From Bog-756 sp963806455 (GTDB taxonomy: Bacteria; Actinomycetota; Acidimicrobiia; Acidimicrobiales; RAAP-2): a stretch of 64,000 nucleotides of DNA. The notes beneath the pieces were generated by a model that saw only the letters and a program-made list of their open reading frames with translations, did not search any database and was not told the origin of the DNA. This document shows positions 7,493 to 16,504 of the stretch, one piece after another (the stretch's first letter is position 1; each line of letters opens with the position of its first letter). The translations under genes and the position numbers were made by a program. The stretch lies in the NCBI GenBank assembly GCA_963806455.1, contig CAWDXZ010000003.1:186001-250000 (forward strand), written 5' to 3'.

Positions 7493-8461
7493 TCAGGGGG
7501 CGGGGGACCGCTCCTCGTCCAGCCACCGCTCGGCGTCGAGCGCGGCCATGCACCCGGACCCGGCCGCGGTGATGGCCTGGCGGTAGTGGTGGTCCTGCAC
7601 ATCCCCGCAGGCGAACACGCCGACGACGTTGGTGTGGGTGCCGTCGAACGTCCGCAGGTAGCCGTTCTCCTCCATCTCGAGTTGGCCCTTGAACAGGGCG
7701 GTGTTGGGCTGATGCCCGATGGCCACGAAGAGCCCGTTGACCTCCAGCACCGACTCCAGCTCGGTGAGGATGTCGCGCACCCGGAGCCCCGTGACGGTGG
7801 TGTCGCCCAGCACGTCGACGACGACGGTGTTCCAGGCGAATTCGATCTTCGGATGGGCGAAGGCCCGCTGCTGCATGACCTTCGAGGCGCGTAGATCCCC
7901 CCGGCGGTGGACGACGGTGACCTTGGTGGCGAACCGGGTGAGGAACAGTGCCTCCTCGAGGGCGGAGTCACCGCCCCCCACGACGGCGATCTCCCGTTCG
8001 CGGAAGAAGAACCCGTCGCAGGTGGCACAGGTGGACACGCCGTAGCCGAGGAGGCGCTCCTCGTTGGGCAGCCCGAGCATCAGCGATTGGGCACCGGTGG
8101 CGATGATCAGTGCGTCGGCGGCGTAGGTGGGCTCCTCGGCATCGGGATCGCCCACCCAGATGCCGAACGGTGCATGCGAGAGGTCGACCCGGGTTGCCTT
8201 GGCCGTCAGGTACTCGGCACCGAAGCGAGCTGCCTGCTCACGGAAGGACTGCATGAGCTCCGGGCCCATGATGCCCTGGACGAAGCCGGGGTAGTTCTCC
8301 ACTTCGGTGGTGAGCATGAGCTGGCCGCCGGGCTGGTCGCTGGTGGATGAGGGCTCACCCTCGATCACCAGGGGGGCGAGCTGGGCACGGGCCGCGTAGA
8401 TGCCTGCGGTGAGGCCGGCCGGCCCCGATCCGAGGATGACCAGCTGGCGCGCCTCGGTCAT
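7493..8461 (-). CDS. trxB: Thioredoxin-disulfide reductase
   Basis: NADPH- and FAD-dependent reductase of thioredoxin, 322 aa. The N-terminal FAD motif is ILGSGPAGLTAGIYAAR (about 9-25), the redox-active CATC is at Cys145-Cys148, the NADPH motif VVGGGDSALEEALFL follows, and the C-terminal FAD motif is VFACGDVQDHHYRQAITAAGSGCMAALDAE. The ATG at 8461 overlaps the stop of the upstream small membrane protein gene as ATGA. It forms a unit with trxA. Confidence 0.97.
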   Translation of the reverse strand: MTEARQLVILGSGPAGLTAGIYAARAQLAPLVIEGEPSSTSDQPGGQLMLTTEVENYPGFVQGIMGPELMQSFREQAARFGAEYLTAKATRVDLSHAPFGIWVGDPDAEEPTYAADALIIATGAQSLMLGLPNEERLLGYGVSTCATCDGFFFREREIAVVGGGDSALEEALFLTRFATKVTVVHRRGDLRASKVMQQRAFAHPKIEFAWNTVVVDVLGDTTVTGLRVRDILTELESVLEVNGLFVAIGHQPNTALFKGQLEMEENGYLRTFDGTHTNVVGVFACGDVQDHHYRQAITAAGSGCMAALDAERWLDEERSPAP

Positions 8462-8814
8462 CCGGCGTCTCCGGGCGCGGCCTTCCGGTCCGTGCGCCGA
8501 CTCCAGGCCACCAGCCCGACGATGACGAAGAGGACGCCGACCACCAGGTCGGAGAGCCACACCCGGCCGTCGAAGGCGTACACGGTGAGCAGGCGGATGA
8601 GGATGATCGAGACGAGGACCAGGGACACCAGGCTGGCGGCGAGGATGATGATCCCGAACACCACCGCCCGGGTGGCCAGGGTGAGCGGCCGGACGGCCCG
8701 GTCACGGAGGAGCTCGACCAGGGTGTCGACGAGGTCGGTGCCCCGGGTGGGCAGGTCGGCCAGCAGGCCGGCGCCCGGCGGGGGAGCGGGGGGTCCTTCG
8801 GGCTTCGGGTCCAT
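8458..8814 (-). CDS. Small two-helix membrane protein of unknown function
   Basis: 118 aa. A Pro/Gly-rich cytoplasmic start, an amphipathic stretch with LVDTLVELLRDRAVRPLTLATRAV, then two hydrophobic helices (VVFGIIILAASLVSLVLVSIILI and WLSDLVVGVLFVIVGLVAW) and a short charged end. No family is assigned with certainty; the layout resembles small actinobacterial membrane proteins encoded near trxB. Its stop overlaps the trxB start (ATGA), implying cotranscription. A TATCCT element ends 6 bases before the ATG, suggesting a leaderless mRNA and supporting this start. Confidence 0.75.
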   Translation of the reverse strand: MDPKPEGPPAPPPGAGLLADLPTRGTDLVDTLVELLRDRAVRPLTLATRAVVFGIIILAASLVSLVLVSIILIRLLTVYAFDGRVWLSDLVVGVLFVIVGLVAWSRRTDRKAAPGDAG

Positions 8815-8820
8815 GGCGAG

Positions 8821-8826
8821 AGGATA
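8821..8826 (-). promoter_or_regulatory. Leaderless-type -10 element (TATCCT) for the small membrane protein gene
   Basis: On the minus strand TATCCT is followed by six bases (CTCGCC) and then the ATG at 8814. Transcription would start at or next to the start codon. Just upstream is a 12-bp palindrome CGGGGCGCCCCG at about 8829-8840. Confidence 0.55.
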
Positions 8827-8882
8827 GTCGGGGCGCCCCGCTGGCCAGCTCGAACGCCCTGGCCCAGGGCGGAGGGACGGGT

Positions 8883-9725
8883 TCAGCCGGCTGTGATCAT
8901 GCACAGCCCCACGGTGCCGGGGCCGGTGTGGGTCCCGACCACCGGGCCGAGGTCGGTCACCACCACCGGGTGCTCGCTCGTCACGCCCTTGATCATGTCG
9001 AGGAACTCACCGAGGTCGTCGGCCGCGCCGTTGCACACGGCCAGCCGGTGGAGGGGCGGGGCGCCGATGGCCTTGTCGGCCAGGTAGCGCAGGGAACGGC
9101 TGCGGGTGCGCTGCTTGGATTCCTCCTCGACCACCCCGTCGACCAGGGTGACCACCGGCTTGATGGACAGGAGCGATCCGAGCAGGGCCCGGGCCCCGCC
9201 GATCCGGCCCCCCTTCTCGAGGTGCTCCAGCGTGTCGACGACGCCGAAGACCTGCGAGCGGCCGATGAGCTCGTGGGACCGGGTCTCGAGGTCGTCGAGG
9301 GTGGCGCCGGTGGCGGCCAGCTCGGCGAGGTCGAGGACCATGAGACCGAGGCCCATGGTCAACGACCGTGAGTCGACGGCCCGGACCTCGATCCGGGCGG
9401 CCACCGCCTTGGCGGCGGTGGCCGCCGCCTGGTGGGTGGCCGACACCGCTCCGGACAGGTTAACGCAGAGCACCCCGTCGTACCCCTGGTCCGCCGCGGC
9501 GAGGAAGGCGTCCTGAAAGGCGCCGGGCGAGGGTGCCGAGGTCTCGGGGAGCACCTCGGTCTTGGCACACCGGGCCCAGAACTCGTCGGCCGACAGCGTG
9601 GTGCCGTCGACGAACTCGTCGGTTCCGAAGCGGATGGAGAGGGGCACGACGGTGACGTCGGCCGCGGTGGTCAGCTCGGGGGAAAGGTCACATGCACTAT
9701 CGGTTACCACCCGGATCCGGGCCAT
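8883..9725 (-). CDS. DegV family fatty-acid-binding protein
   Basis: 280 aa with the DegV fold: N-terminal VVTDSACDLSPEL, SAPSPGAFQDAF, the ligand-site strings NLSGAVSATHQAA and VDSRSLTMGLG, then LEHLEKGGRIGG and a C-terminal GPVVGTHTGPGTVGL. DegV/FakB-type proteins hold a fatty acid for phosphorylation by FakA; no FakA is seen in this window. The ATG at 9725 is preferred over the one at 9731 because GAGGAGG ends 6 bases before it. The start lies inside the last codons of murJ (29-base overlap), so expression is probably coupled. Confidence 0.92.
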   Translation of the reverse strand: MARIRVVTDSACDLSPELTTAADVTVVPLSIRFGTDEFVDGTTLSADEFWARCAKTEVLPETSAPSPGAFQDAFLAAADQGYDGVLCVNLSGAVSATHQAAATAAKAVAARIEVRAVDSRSLTMGLGLMVLDLAELAATGATLDDLETRSHELIGRSQVFGVVDTLEHLEKGGRIGGARALLGSLLSIKPVVTLVDGVVEEESKQRTRSRSLRYLADKAIGAPPLHRLAVCNGAADDLGEFLDMIKGVTSEHPVVVTDLGPVVGTHTGPGTVGLCMITAG

Positions 9726-11535
9726 CGACATCCTCCTCGTCCGCCGGCGGGCGATGGCTCGTCGGCTCGCTGCTCACCGGGCGCAAGTGGCGGAAGGGCA
9801 CCGGCGCGGCGTGATCGTCGAGTCTGCCATGGAACGTGTCGGAAGACGGCGGCGGTTCCTCCGGCCCGTCGACCGGTCCCACCCCACCCCAGCCGGGGCC
9901 GAGGGCGTCCGAGGGGACGTCGGTCGCCAGTCGGCGACGCTCGGCTCGCGCCGCCAGGAGGGCGGCGGCGGCACCGTAGGCCAGGGCGCCGACCACGACC
10001 GCCAGGACCACCCGGGCCAACAGGCCGAAGCCGGACGGCGCGCCGGAGACGTTGAGGGCGATGACGGTGGCGACCCCCATGACCGCCGAGGCGGCCAGCA
10101 CCCGCTTGACGGGGGTGGTGAGGTCGTCGCCTCCGAGGCCGCCGACCCGCTGTCGGACCACCGCCATGGCCAGCAGAGCGGCCAGTGTGTAGGCGATCGA
10201 CAGGGAGAGGGCCAACCCGCGGACGCCGAGGGGGCGGACGAGCAGCACGCCGAAGAAGATGTTGATGCCGTTCTCCACCACGTAGAGCCGGAAGGCGGTG
10301 CGGGTGTCCTGCATGGCCTGGAACACCCGCACCATGTAGAGGAACGTGCAGAACCCCGGCAGCCCGAGCGAGAACATGGCCAGTGCCGCCCCGGTGGAAT
10401 CGGCCTGGGCGGACGTCTCGGCCCCGTGGGCCAACACCAGGTCGATGAGCGGATGGGCGAGCAGCACCATGCCGACCGCCGAGGGGATGATGATGGCCAG
10501 GATGCCCCGCAGCCCGAAGGCCATGCGGTGGCGGAAGCCGACCATGTCGCGCTGGGCCCACCGGGCCGCCAGAGACGGGGTGACCGCCGTCATCACCGAC
10601 ACCGCCACCACGCCGTAGGGGAGCTGGAAGAACGTGTAGGCGTAGGTGTACGAGGAGACCGCCCCCGGGGTGGTGATCCCGTCGGCCAGGGCCAGGATGA
10701 TCACCAGCGCCACCTGGTTGGCCACCACCCAGCCGAAGGTCCAACCGGCCAGCCGGGTGATGGTGCGCATCGCCTCGTGGGCGGGTCGCCACAGGAACCG
10801 GACGTGCAGGTGGGCGCGGACCAGCGATGGTGCCAGCAGGGCGGCCTGCACCACCACGCCGAGGGTGGTGCCGATGCCGAGCACCACGAGCGCGCTGTGG
10901 TGGGTGTCGAGCGAGTCGAGGCTGGGGTGCGGCACCGCGGCGTGGAACCACACCAGGACGGCGATCACCACCAGGTTGTTGGCGATGGGGACGAACATCG
11001 GGGCGGCGAACTTGCCGCGGGCGTTCAACAGAGCGGTGAACAGGGCGATGAGCCCGTAGCAGGTCAGCTGGGGCACGAACCACCGCAGCAGGAAGATGGC
11101 CTCGTGCTGCTGGGCCTGCACGTCGGGATTGTGATTGGTCACCGTGTAGAGGTGGACGATCTCCGGTGTGAGGATGAAGAAGGCCAGGGTGGCGACCAAC
11201 AGGACGGTCACTGTCACGGTGACGACGGCCGAGATGGCCTCCCACGCCTCCTTGCCTCGACGGGTGGCCAGGTGGTCGACGAAGACGGGGACGAAGGTGG
11301 CCGACAGCACTCCGCCGATGACGATGTCGGTGACGATGTTGGGCGTGGTGTTGGCCAGGTTGTAGCCGTCGGCGAACCCGGCGCCGCCGAGCGCGGCGGT
11401 CTGGGCGATGATGCGGGCCACCCCGGTGATCCTTGACAGGGTGGTCCCGATGGCCATCCCGAGGGTGGCCCCGGCCAGCCGGCGTCGGCCCCCGCCCGGT
11501 GCCGGCGGCAGCCCGTCGACCGCCACCCCGGTCAC
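9697..11535 (-). CDS. murJ: Lipid II flippase MurJ (MviN)
   Basis: Polytopic MATE/MOP-superfamily flippase carrying lipid II across the membrane. 612 aa with about 14 hydrophobic segments. Conserved strings include GTTLSRITGVARI, ADGYNLANTTPNIVTDIVIGG, LLNARGKFAAPMFVPIANN and LPYGVVAVSVMTAVTPSLAARWA. The GTG start (VTGVAVDG) lies 5 bases after the stop of the DUF6049-type gene; upstream sequence in the same frame belongs to that gene. The last 80 residues form a polar tail overlapping degV. In mycobacteria MurJ has a regulatory pseudokinase C-terminus; none is seen here. Confidence 0.95.
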   Translation of the reverse strand: MTGVAVDGLPPAPGGGRRRLAGATLGMAIGTTLSRITGVARIIAQTAALGGAGFADGYNLANTTPNIVTDIVIGGVLSATFVPVFVDHLATRRGKEAWEAISAVVTVTVTVLLVATLAFFILTPEIVHLYTVTNHNPDVQAQQHEAIFLLRWFVPQLTCYGLIALFTALLNARGKFAAPMFVPIANNLVVIAVLVWFHAAVPHPSLDSLDTHHSALVVLGIGTTLGVVVQAALLAPSLVRAHLHVRFLWRPAHEAMRTITRLAGWTFGWVVANQVALVIILALADGITTPGAVSSYTYAYTFFQLPYGVVAVSVMTAVTPSLAARWAQRDMVGFRHRMAFGLRGILAIIIPSAVGMVLLAHPLIDLVLAHGAETSAQADSTGAALAMFSLGLPGFCTFLYMVRVFQAMQDTRTAFRLYVVENGINIFFGVLLVRPLGVRGLALSLSIAYTLAALLAMAVVRQRVGGLGGDDLTTPVKRVLAASAVMGVATVIALNVSGAPSGFGLLARVVLAVVVGALAYGAAAALLAARAERRRLATDVPSDALGPGWGGVGPVDGPEEPPPSSDTFHGRLDDHAAPVPFRHLRPVSSEPTSHRPPADEEDVDGPDPGGNR

Positions 11536-11539
11536 GCTC

Positions 11540-13957
11540 TCACCCGGCCACCACCGGCTCGTCGGGCAGGTCGATCGGGACCTCGACCGCGGCCCGGGAC
11601 CGGCGGGCCCGCCGGCGCTTGCGCGACGTACGGATCCACCACACGGCGAGCACAGCCACCGCGCCCAGGGAGAGGACGATGCCCACCACCGAGGTGGCGG
11701 TGGAGCGAACACTGACCTCGCCGCTCGACAGGACGACATGGCTGACCGGGTCCCGCAGGACGATGCCCACGCGGAAGGAGCCTGACGCCCGCGCCTGTAC
11801 GGTGACGTAGATCACGTTGGTGTGCCCGGGCTGGAGGGTGATGGCCTGGGTCACGCTGGTGCTGTGGTTGGCGAACAACAACTTGTCGCTGGTCAAGGTC
11901 AGCGAGGCCCTGACCGGGTAGGGGGCGGCCGATACGATCGTGACCGGCACGCGGCCCCGTTGTGAGGTGAGGGTGATGGTGCGGTCGCCGGCCACCGCGA
12001 TCTGGGACAGCTGGGCATTGACGGCTGCCGAGGCGTTGCCCAGCACCGCCGCCTGCTGGCCGGGGCGGAGGTTCTCCGATTCCCCGGACAGCACGATCTC
12101 GCTGAGCTTCACGGTCACGTCACGGGCGGACGGGGCGGCGAAGGCCAGCGCGTTGATCCGCTGGCGCTCGGTGCGGATGGCGGTGACCGGAAGCCCGCTG
12201 GACCCGGTGGTGGAGGTCAGCTTGCATCCGCCATGGCAGCCGACCGCCGGGGCCAGGGCGGCGAACAGGGAGGCGGTGGTGACGGGCTGGACGATCGGGC
12301 TGCCGTTCAGGGCACCGAGCAGGGCGCCGACGAAGGCGGGATCGTCGGTCCAGCCGCTCGGGGGCAGACCCACCACGCCCCGGGGGGTGGTGTCGTTGGG
12401 CTTCTCGTAGTACATCTGGGCCAGCTCGGCCACCAGTTGGTGGGCGGCCAGCACCGGGTCCGCCGGCACATCGGTGAAGCGGGCCGAGAGATCGGCGTTG
12501 GCAGCGAGCGCCGTCATGGTCGTTCCCCGGGCCGACGTGAGGGGGAAGGGCTCGGCCGTCGACCCGTTGGTGGGTGGTGACGAGACGGCGCTGGCCGGCA
12601 GCACCACCTGGTCGTAGCCGTACGCCTGCAATTGGCCGAGCGTGCCGGCGTCGAGCCCGTCGTCGGAGAACCAGGTGCCCAGGTGTCCGGGACTGTCGTC
12701 GGCCACCTGGGCGGCGGTGGGGTGGGTGACGTTGGCGTCGAGCACCTGGGTGCCCTGGGCCACCTGCAGCCCGAGCTCGGTCTGCAGGCCGGCGTCGACC
12801 AGGCGCGCCGCGTCCACTGGCACGAAGGGCGAGGCGGCGACCTGAACGCTGGGGCTGGCGGCCACCGCGGCCAGCTGGGACACCGTCGACTGGTGGCCGG
12901 TCGAATCCAGCGCGAGGACGGTCTGCGGGCCGGCGTCGAGGGTGAGGGGCACGGGGGCGCGTGGGTTGTCGACCAGGTCGACCGTGCTGGTCACCGCGTC
13001 CGTGGCCGCCGCCGTCGGTGGGGCGAGGGCGGACGAGGGGTGGGCTCGGAGCCCGGTCGCCGTCGTCGCCGGGGCGGCCCGGAGGGTGGCCTGGACCGGC
13101 AGCACCAGGGCGAACCGGAGCCTTTGGGTGTCCGGAGCGGTGTCGGCGTAGACCAGGTGGGTGGTGATCCCCCCGAGGGCCTGGTCGGTGGACGTGTCGA
13201 CCAGCTCCAAGCGCACCGGATAGACGCCTGACGGGTACAGGCCGCACTGCCCGGCGGCCGCGGTGAGGTCGATGGCGAAGCCCCCGGTCGGCGCGCTGGC
13301 CGACCCACTGCCCACCGTCACCGGCATGGCGAGGTCGAAGCCCCCGCCGGCGTCATCCAGGGCCGGCAGCCCGCTCACGGCCAGGGGTGACCGGGTGGAC
13401 GAGATCTTCGTTCCCGACGGCCCCGAGCCCGAGGTCACCGACTGGTCGAACGCCGAGATGCTGGAGAGGCAGCCGTACACCGCCACGGTCAGGCCGAGGT
13501 CGGCGACCGGGGGGGATGTCGTGCCGGTGCGCAGCCGTACGTCGAAGACAGGCTGGGCGGGGGTCACGAACGGGGTCTGCGCCACCAGGGTGAGCGGTGC
13601 CGAGGTGGCCGAGGCAGCCGAGGTGGCCACGGCCGGGGGGACCTGGCCATGGCCGCCGGGCCGTACCGACGCCCCGGCCGTTTCGGGCAGGACCACCGTC
13701 CCGGAGCCCACGACGGTCACCACGACAGCCAGCAGCGGGGCCAGCCGCGGGCCCGGCCGCCGGGCCGGCCCGGCCCTCCGGCCCGGCCGGGAGGGCCAGC
13801 GGCGTCCGCGGGTGCGGGCCCGGGGGAACAGATGCCCGCCACCCGAGCGGGGGCATGGCGCGCCCACCCCGACGATCGGGGCGGGCCGGTCCCCGAGTGT
13901 CTCGCCGGCCCGGGGGTGGCTGCCCGTGGGGCAGAGGCTGCCGCGTTCCCGATCCAC
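11540..13957 (-). CDS. Large secreted, C-terminally anchored DUF6049-type protein
   Basis: 805 aa. The N-terminal 70 residues are Arg/Pro/Gly-rich, followed by a signal-type hydrophobic segment (LAPLLAVVVTVVGSGTVVLPETAGA, about 73-97), a long Ala/Thr/Ser/Val-rich extracellular region of beta character, and a C-terminal helix (SVVGIVLSLGAVAVLAVWWIRTSRKRRRARR) with a basic cytoplasmic end. Its place next to murJ and divergent from cca matches Rv3909-like genes, the basis for the DUF6049 call. Function is unknown; a wall-linked role with MurJ is inferred. The GTG at 13957 is supported by TAGGCT 10 bases upstream, but a later start nearer the signal segment is possible. Confidence 0.8.
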   Translation of the reverse strand: MDRERGSLCPTGSHPRAGETLGDRPAPIVGVGAPCPRSGGGHLFPRARTRGRRWPSRPGRRAGPARRPGPRLAPLLAVVVTVVGSGTVVLPETAGASVRPGGHGQVPPAVATSAASATSAPLTLVAQTPFVTPAQPVFDVRLRTGTTSPPVADLGLTVAVYGCLSSISAFDQSVTSGSGPSGTKISSTRSPLAVSGLPALDDAGGGFDLAMPVTVGSGSASAPTGGFAIDLTAAAGQCGLYPSGVYPVRLELVDTSTDQALGGITTHLVYADTAPDTQRLRFALVLPVQATLRAAPATTATGLRAHPSSALAPPTAAATDAVTSTVDLVDNPRAPVPLTLDAGPQTVLALDSTGHQSTVSQLAAVAASPSVQVAASPFVPVDAARLVDAGLQTELGLQVAQGTQVLDANVTHPTAAQVADDSPGHLGTWFSDDGLDAGTLGQLQAYGYDQVVLPASAVSSPPTNGSTAEPFPLTSARGTTMTALAANADLSARFTDVPADPVLAAHQLVAELAQMYYEKPNDTTPRGVVGLPPSGWTDDPAFVGALLGALNGSPIVQPVTTASLFAALAPAVGCHGGCKLTSTTGSSGLPVTAIRTERQRINALAFAAPSARDVTVKLSEIVLSGESENLRPGQQAAVLGNASAAVNAQLSQIAVAGDRTITLTSQRGRVPVTIVSAAPYPVRASLTLTSDKLLFANHSTSVTQAITLQPGHTNVIYVTVQARASGSFRVGIVLRDPVSHVVLSSGEVSVRSTATSVVGIVLSLGAVAVLAVWWIRTSRKRRRARRSRAAVEVPIDLPDEPVVAG

Positions 13958-13967
13958 TTCGGAGGGC

Positions 13968-13973
13968 AGCCTA
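13968..13973 (-). promoter_or_regulatory. -10 element (TAGGCT) for the DUF6049-type gene
   Basis: On the minus strand TAGGCT is followed by 10 bases and the GTG at 13957, so the transcript would have almost no leader. It lies in the 41-base gap shared with the divergent cca promoter. Confidence 0.45.
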
Positions 13974-13985
13974 CGCCAGTCGCAG

Positions 13986-13991
13986 TACCCT
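13986..13991 (+). promoter_or_regulatory. Leaderless-type -10 element (TACCCT) for cca
   Basis: TACCCT is followed by 7 bases and the GTG start of cca at 13999. The same arrangement (TACCCT, 7 bases, GTG) occurs before the DUF5318 gene. Confidence 0.55.
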
Positions 13992-13998
13992 CGGCGGC

Positions 13999-15381
13999 GT
14001 GTTCCCCGAGCGTTTGCAGCCTCTGGTCGACATGACCGCCGACCTCTCCGACCGGTTCCGCTCGGCCGGCCACCGGCTCTATCTGGTGGGTGGTTCGGTG
14101 CGCGACGCCATCGTTGCCGACGGCGGCCCTGGCGCCGGGGGGAGGGATCTCGACTTCACCACCGACGCCTCTCCGGACGACATCGAGCGCCTGGTGACCG
14201 GGTGGGCCGATGCCGTCTGGACGCAGGGGAAGCGGTTCGGCACCATCGGTGCCCGGCGCGGACAGCAGACCTATGAGATCACCACCCACCGGGCCGAGGC
14301 GTACCGCGCCGACTCGCGCAAGCCCGATGTCGTGTTCGGCGACCGGGTGGAGGAGGACCTGTCCCGGCGAGACTTCACCATCAACGCCATGGCGTTACGC
14401 CTCCCCGAGCTCGAGCTGATCGATCCCTTCGACGGGTTGGCCGATCTGTCCGCCCGTCGGCTGCGCACACCGCTCGACCCCGAGGAGTCCTTCGGCGACG
14501 ATCCCCTCCGCATGTTGCGGGCGGCCCGGTTCGTGGCCAAGCTCGACCTGGAGGCGGCCCCCGAGCTGGTGGCGGCGATCCGGACCGGGCGCGGGCGGCT
14601 GTCCATCGTGTCGGCCGAACGCATCCGCGATGAGTTGGACAAGATCGTCACGCTTCCCGCCCCGTCGGTGGCACTTTGGTTCGCGGTGCGGACCGGCCTG
14701 GCCGGGGAGTTCCTCCCCGAGCTGCCGGGCCTGGCCCTCGAACAGGATCCGGTCCACCGCCACAAGGACGTCCTGGCCCACACCCTGGCGGTGGTGGACA
14801 AGACCCGCCCCGATCGCCTGCTCCGCCTGGCCGCCCTGTTCCACGACATCGGCAAGCCAAAGACCAGGGCTTTTGCCGATGGCGGGGTGACGTTCCACCA
14901 CCACGAGGTGGTCGGGGCACGCATGACCCGTCATCGCATGCAGGCCCTGCGCTACCCGGGCGACGAGGTGGACGTGGTCACGGAGCTGGTCAACCTGCAC
15001 CTGCGGTTCCACACCTACCGGCTGGGTTGGACCGACCGGGCGGTGCGCCGCTACGTGCGCGATGCGGGCCCTCTGCTCGACCGCCTCAACGAGCTGACCC
15101 GATGCGACTGCACCACCCGCAACCCCAACAAGGCCCGAGCGCTCGGACGCCGAATGGACGAGCTCGAGGCGCGCATCGCCGACCTGCGCCAGCAGGAGGA
15201 GCTCGATGCCATCCGACCCGATCTCGACGGCACCCAGGTGATGGAGGAGCTCGGACTGTCACCCGGGCGTGACGTCGGGCGGGCCCTCTCCTTCCTCCTC
15301 GACCTCCGGATGGAGGAGGGGCCCTTGGGGGAGGAGGAGGCGCGCAAACGGCTCGCCGCGTGGTGGCGCGAGCAGACTTGA
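13999..15381 (+). CDS. cca: CCA-adding tRNA nucleotidyltransferase
   Basis: Adds or repairs the 3' CCA of tRNA. 460 aa. The class II nucleotidyltransferase signature LVGGSVRDAI is at about residues 29-38, the catalytic DLDFTTDA follows (metal-binding DxD), then RRDFTINAMAL and the tRNA-binding DPLRMLRAARFVAKL. An HD domain lies C-terminally (RLAALFHDIGKPKTR, about 275-289, and FHHHEVVGA), typical of actinobacterial PcnA/CCA enzymes. The GTG start has a -10 box 7 bases upstream; the ATG at 14032 is an alternative. It diverges from the DUF6049-type gene as in mycobacteria. Confidence 0.96.
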   Translation: MFPERLQPLVDMTADLSDRFRSAGHRLYLVGGSVRDAIVADGGPGAGGRDLDFTTDASPDDIERLVTGWADAVWTQGKRFGTIGARRGQQTYEITTHRAEAYRADSRKPDVVFGDRVEEDLSRRDFTINAMALRLPELELIDPFDGLADLSARRLRTPLDPEESFGDDPLRMLRAARFVAKLDLEAAPELVAAIRTGRGRLSIVSAERIRDELDKIVTLPAPSVALWFAVRTGLAGEFLPELPGLALEQDPVHRHKDVLAHTLAVVDKTRPDRLLRLAALFHDIGKPKTRAFADGGVTFHHHEVVGARMTRHRMQALRYPGDEVDVVTELVNLHLRFHTYRLGWTDRAVRRYVRDAGPLLDRLNELTRCDCTTRNPNKARALGRRMDELEARIADLRQQEELDAIRPDLDGTQVMEELGLSPGRDVGRALSFLLDLRMEEGPLGEEEARKRLAAWWREQT

Positions 15382-15406
15382 GCGACCGGGCGCCTCCGGG
15401 TGGGCG

Positions 15407-16504
15407 TCAGTCCTCCGGCCAGACCGGTCCGGGATCTCCTTCGGCAAAGGCCTCCACCATCTGGTGGCAGACGTCGTCGTGGTACTGCACGGGGGGCGAC
15501 TTCATGAAGTAGGCGGACGGTCCGAGCAGCGGGCCGCCGATGCCGCGGTCGAGGGCCACCTTGGCGCAGCGCACCGCGTCGATGATCACGCCGGCGGAAT
15601 TGGGGGAGTCCCACACCTCGAGCTTGAGCTCGAGATTGAGGGGTACGTCGCCGAAATTGCGCCCCTCCATCCGCACGTAGGCCCACTTCCGGTCGTGCAG
15701 CCAGGGCACGTGGTCCGAGGGTCCGATATGGACGTCGTCGGCCGGCAGGGCGCCATGTTCGATCTGACTGGTCACCGCCTGGGTCTTCGAGATCTTCTTG
15801 GATTCGAGACGGTCGCGCTCGAGCATGTTCTTGAAGTCCATGTTCCCGCCCACGTTCAGCTGGTAGGTGTGATCGAGGGCGAGCCCCCGGTCCTCGAACA
15901 GCCGGGTGAGGATGCGGTGGACGATGGTCGAGCCCACCTGGCTCTTGATGTCGTCTCCCACGATGGGCAGGCCGGCGGCCCGGAAGCGGCGGGCCCATTC
16001 CGGGTCCGACGCGATGAACACGGGGATGGCGTTGACGAAGGCCACGCCGGCCTCAAGGCAGGCGCCGGCATAGAAGCGCTGGGCCTGCTCGGAGCCGACC
16101 GGCAGGTAGCTGACCAGGACGTCGGCACGGCTGTCCTTCAGCGCCGCCACCACATCGATCGCCTCGGCCGGGGACTCCTCGATGGTCTCGCGGTAGTAGC
16201 GGCCCAGCCCGTCGAGGGTAGGGCCCCGCTCGACGGTGACTCCCAGCTCGCCCACGCCGGCGAACCGGATGGTGTTGTTCTGGCCGGCGAAGATGGCCTT
16301 GCCCAGGTCGGTGCCGACCTTGGCCGTGTCGACGTCGAAGGCGGCGACGAATTCGAGGTCGCGGACGTGATAGCCACCCAGCACCACGTGCATCAGGCCG
16401 GGGACGGTCTCGGTCGGATCGGCGTCCCGGTAGTACTCGACGCCTTGGACCAGCGAGCTGGCGCAGTTGCCGACGCCGGCAATGGCCACACGGATGGTGC
16501 TCAT
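15407..16504 (-). CDS. ino1: Inositol-3-phosphate synthase
   Basis: NAD-dependent conversion of glucose-6-phosphate to 1-L-myo-inositol-1-phosphate, the entry to phosphatidylinositol and, in many actinobacteria, mycothiol. 365 aa, the length of actinobacterial Ino1. Visible motifs are the N-terminal VAIAGVGNCASSLVQGVEYY, VSYLPVGSEQAQRFYA, the DDIKSQVGSTIVHR lysine region and the C-terminal VWDSPNSAGVIIDAVRCAKVALDRG. The start overlaps the stop of the padR gene by 4 bases (ATGA), giving a padR-ino1 operon as in Mycobacterium (Rv0047c-Rv0046c). Confidence 0.96.
   Translation of the reverse strand: MSTIRVAIAGVGNCASSLVQGVEYYRDADPTETVPGLMHVVLGGYHVRDLEFVAAFDVDTAKVGTDLGKAIFAGQNNTIRFAGVGELGVTVERGPTLDGLGRYYRETIEESPAEAIDVVAALKDSRADVLVSYLPVGSEQAQRFYAGACLEAGVAFVNAIPVFIASDPEWARRFRAAGLPIVGDDIKSQVGSTIVHRILTRLFEDRGLALDHTYQLNVGGNMDFKNMLERDRLESKKISKTQAVTSQIEHGALPADDVHIGPSDHVPWLHDRKWAYVRMEGRNFGDVPLNLELKLEVWDSPNSAGVIIDAVRCAKVALDRGIGGPLLGPSAYFMKSPPVQYHDDVCHQMVEAFAEGDPGPVWPED

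Noticed and set aside
9562..11436. Long open frame (624 codons) antisense to murJ
   Set aside because: Composition is His/Gly/Gln/Asp-rich without any domain; the minus frame is a clear MurJ. Long antisense frames are expected at this GC content.
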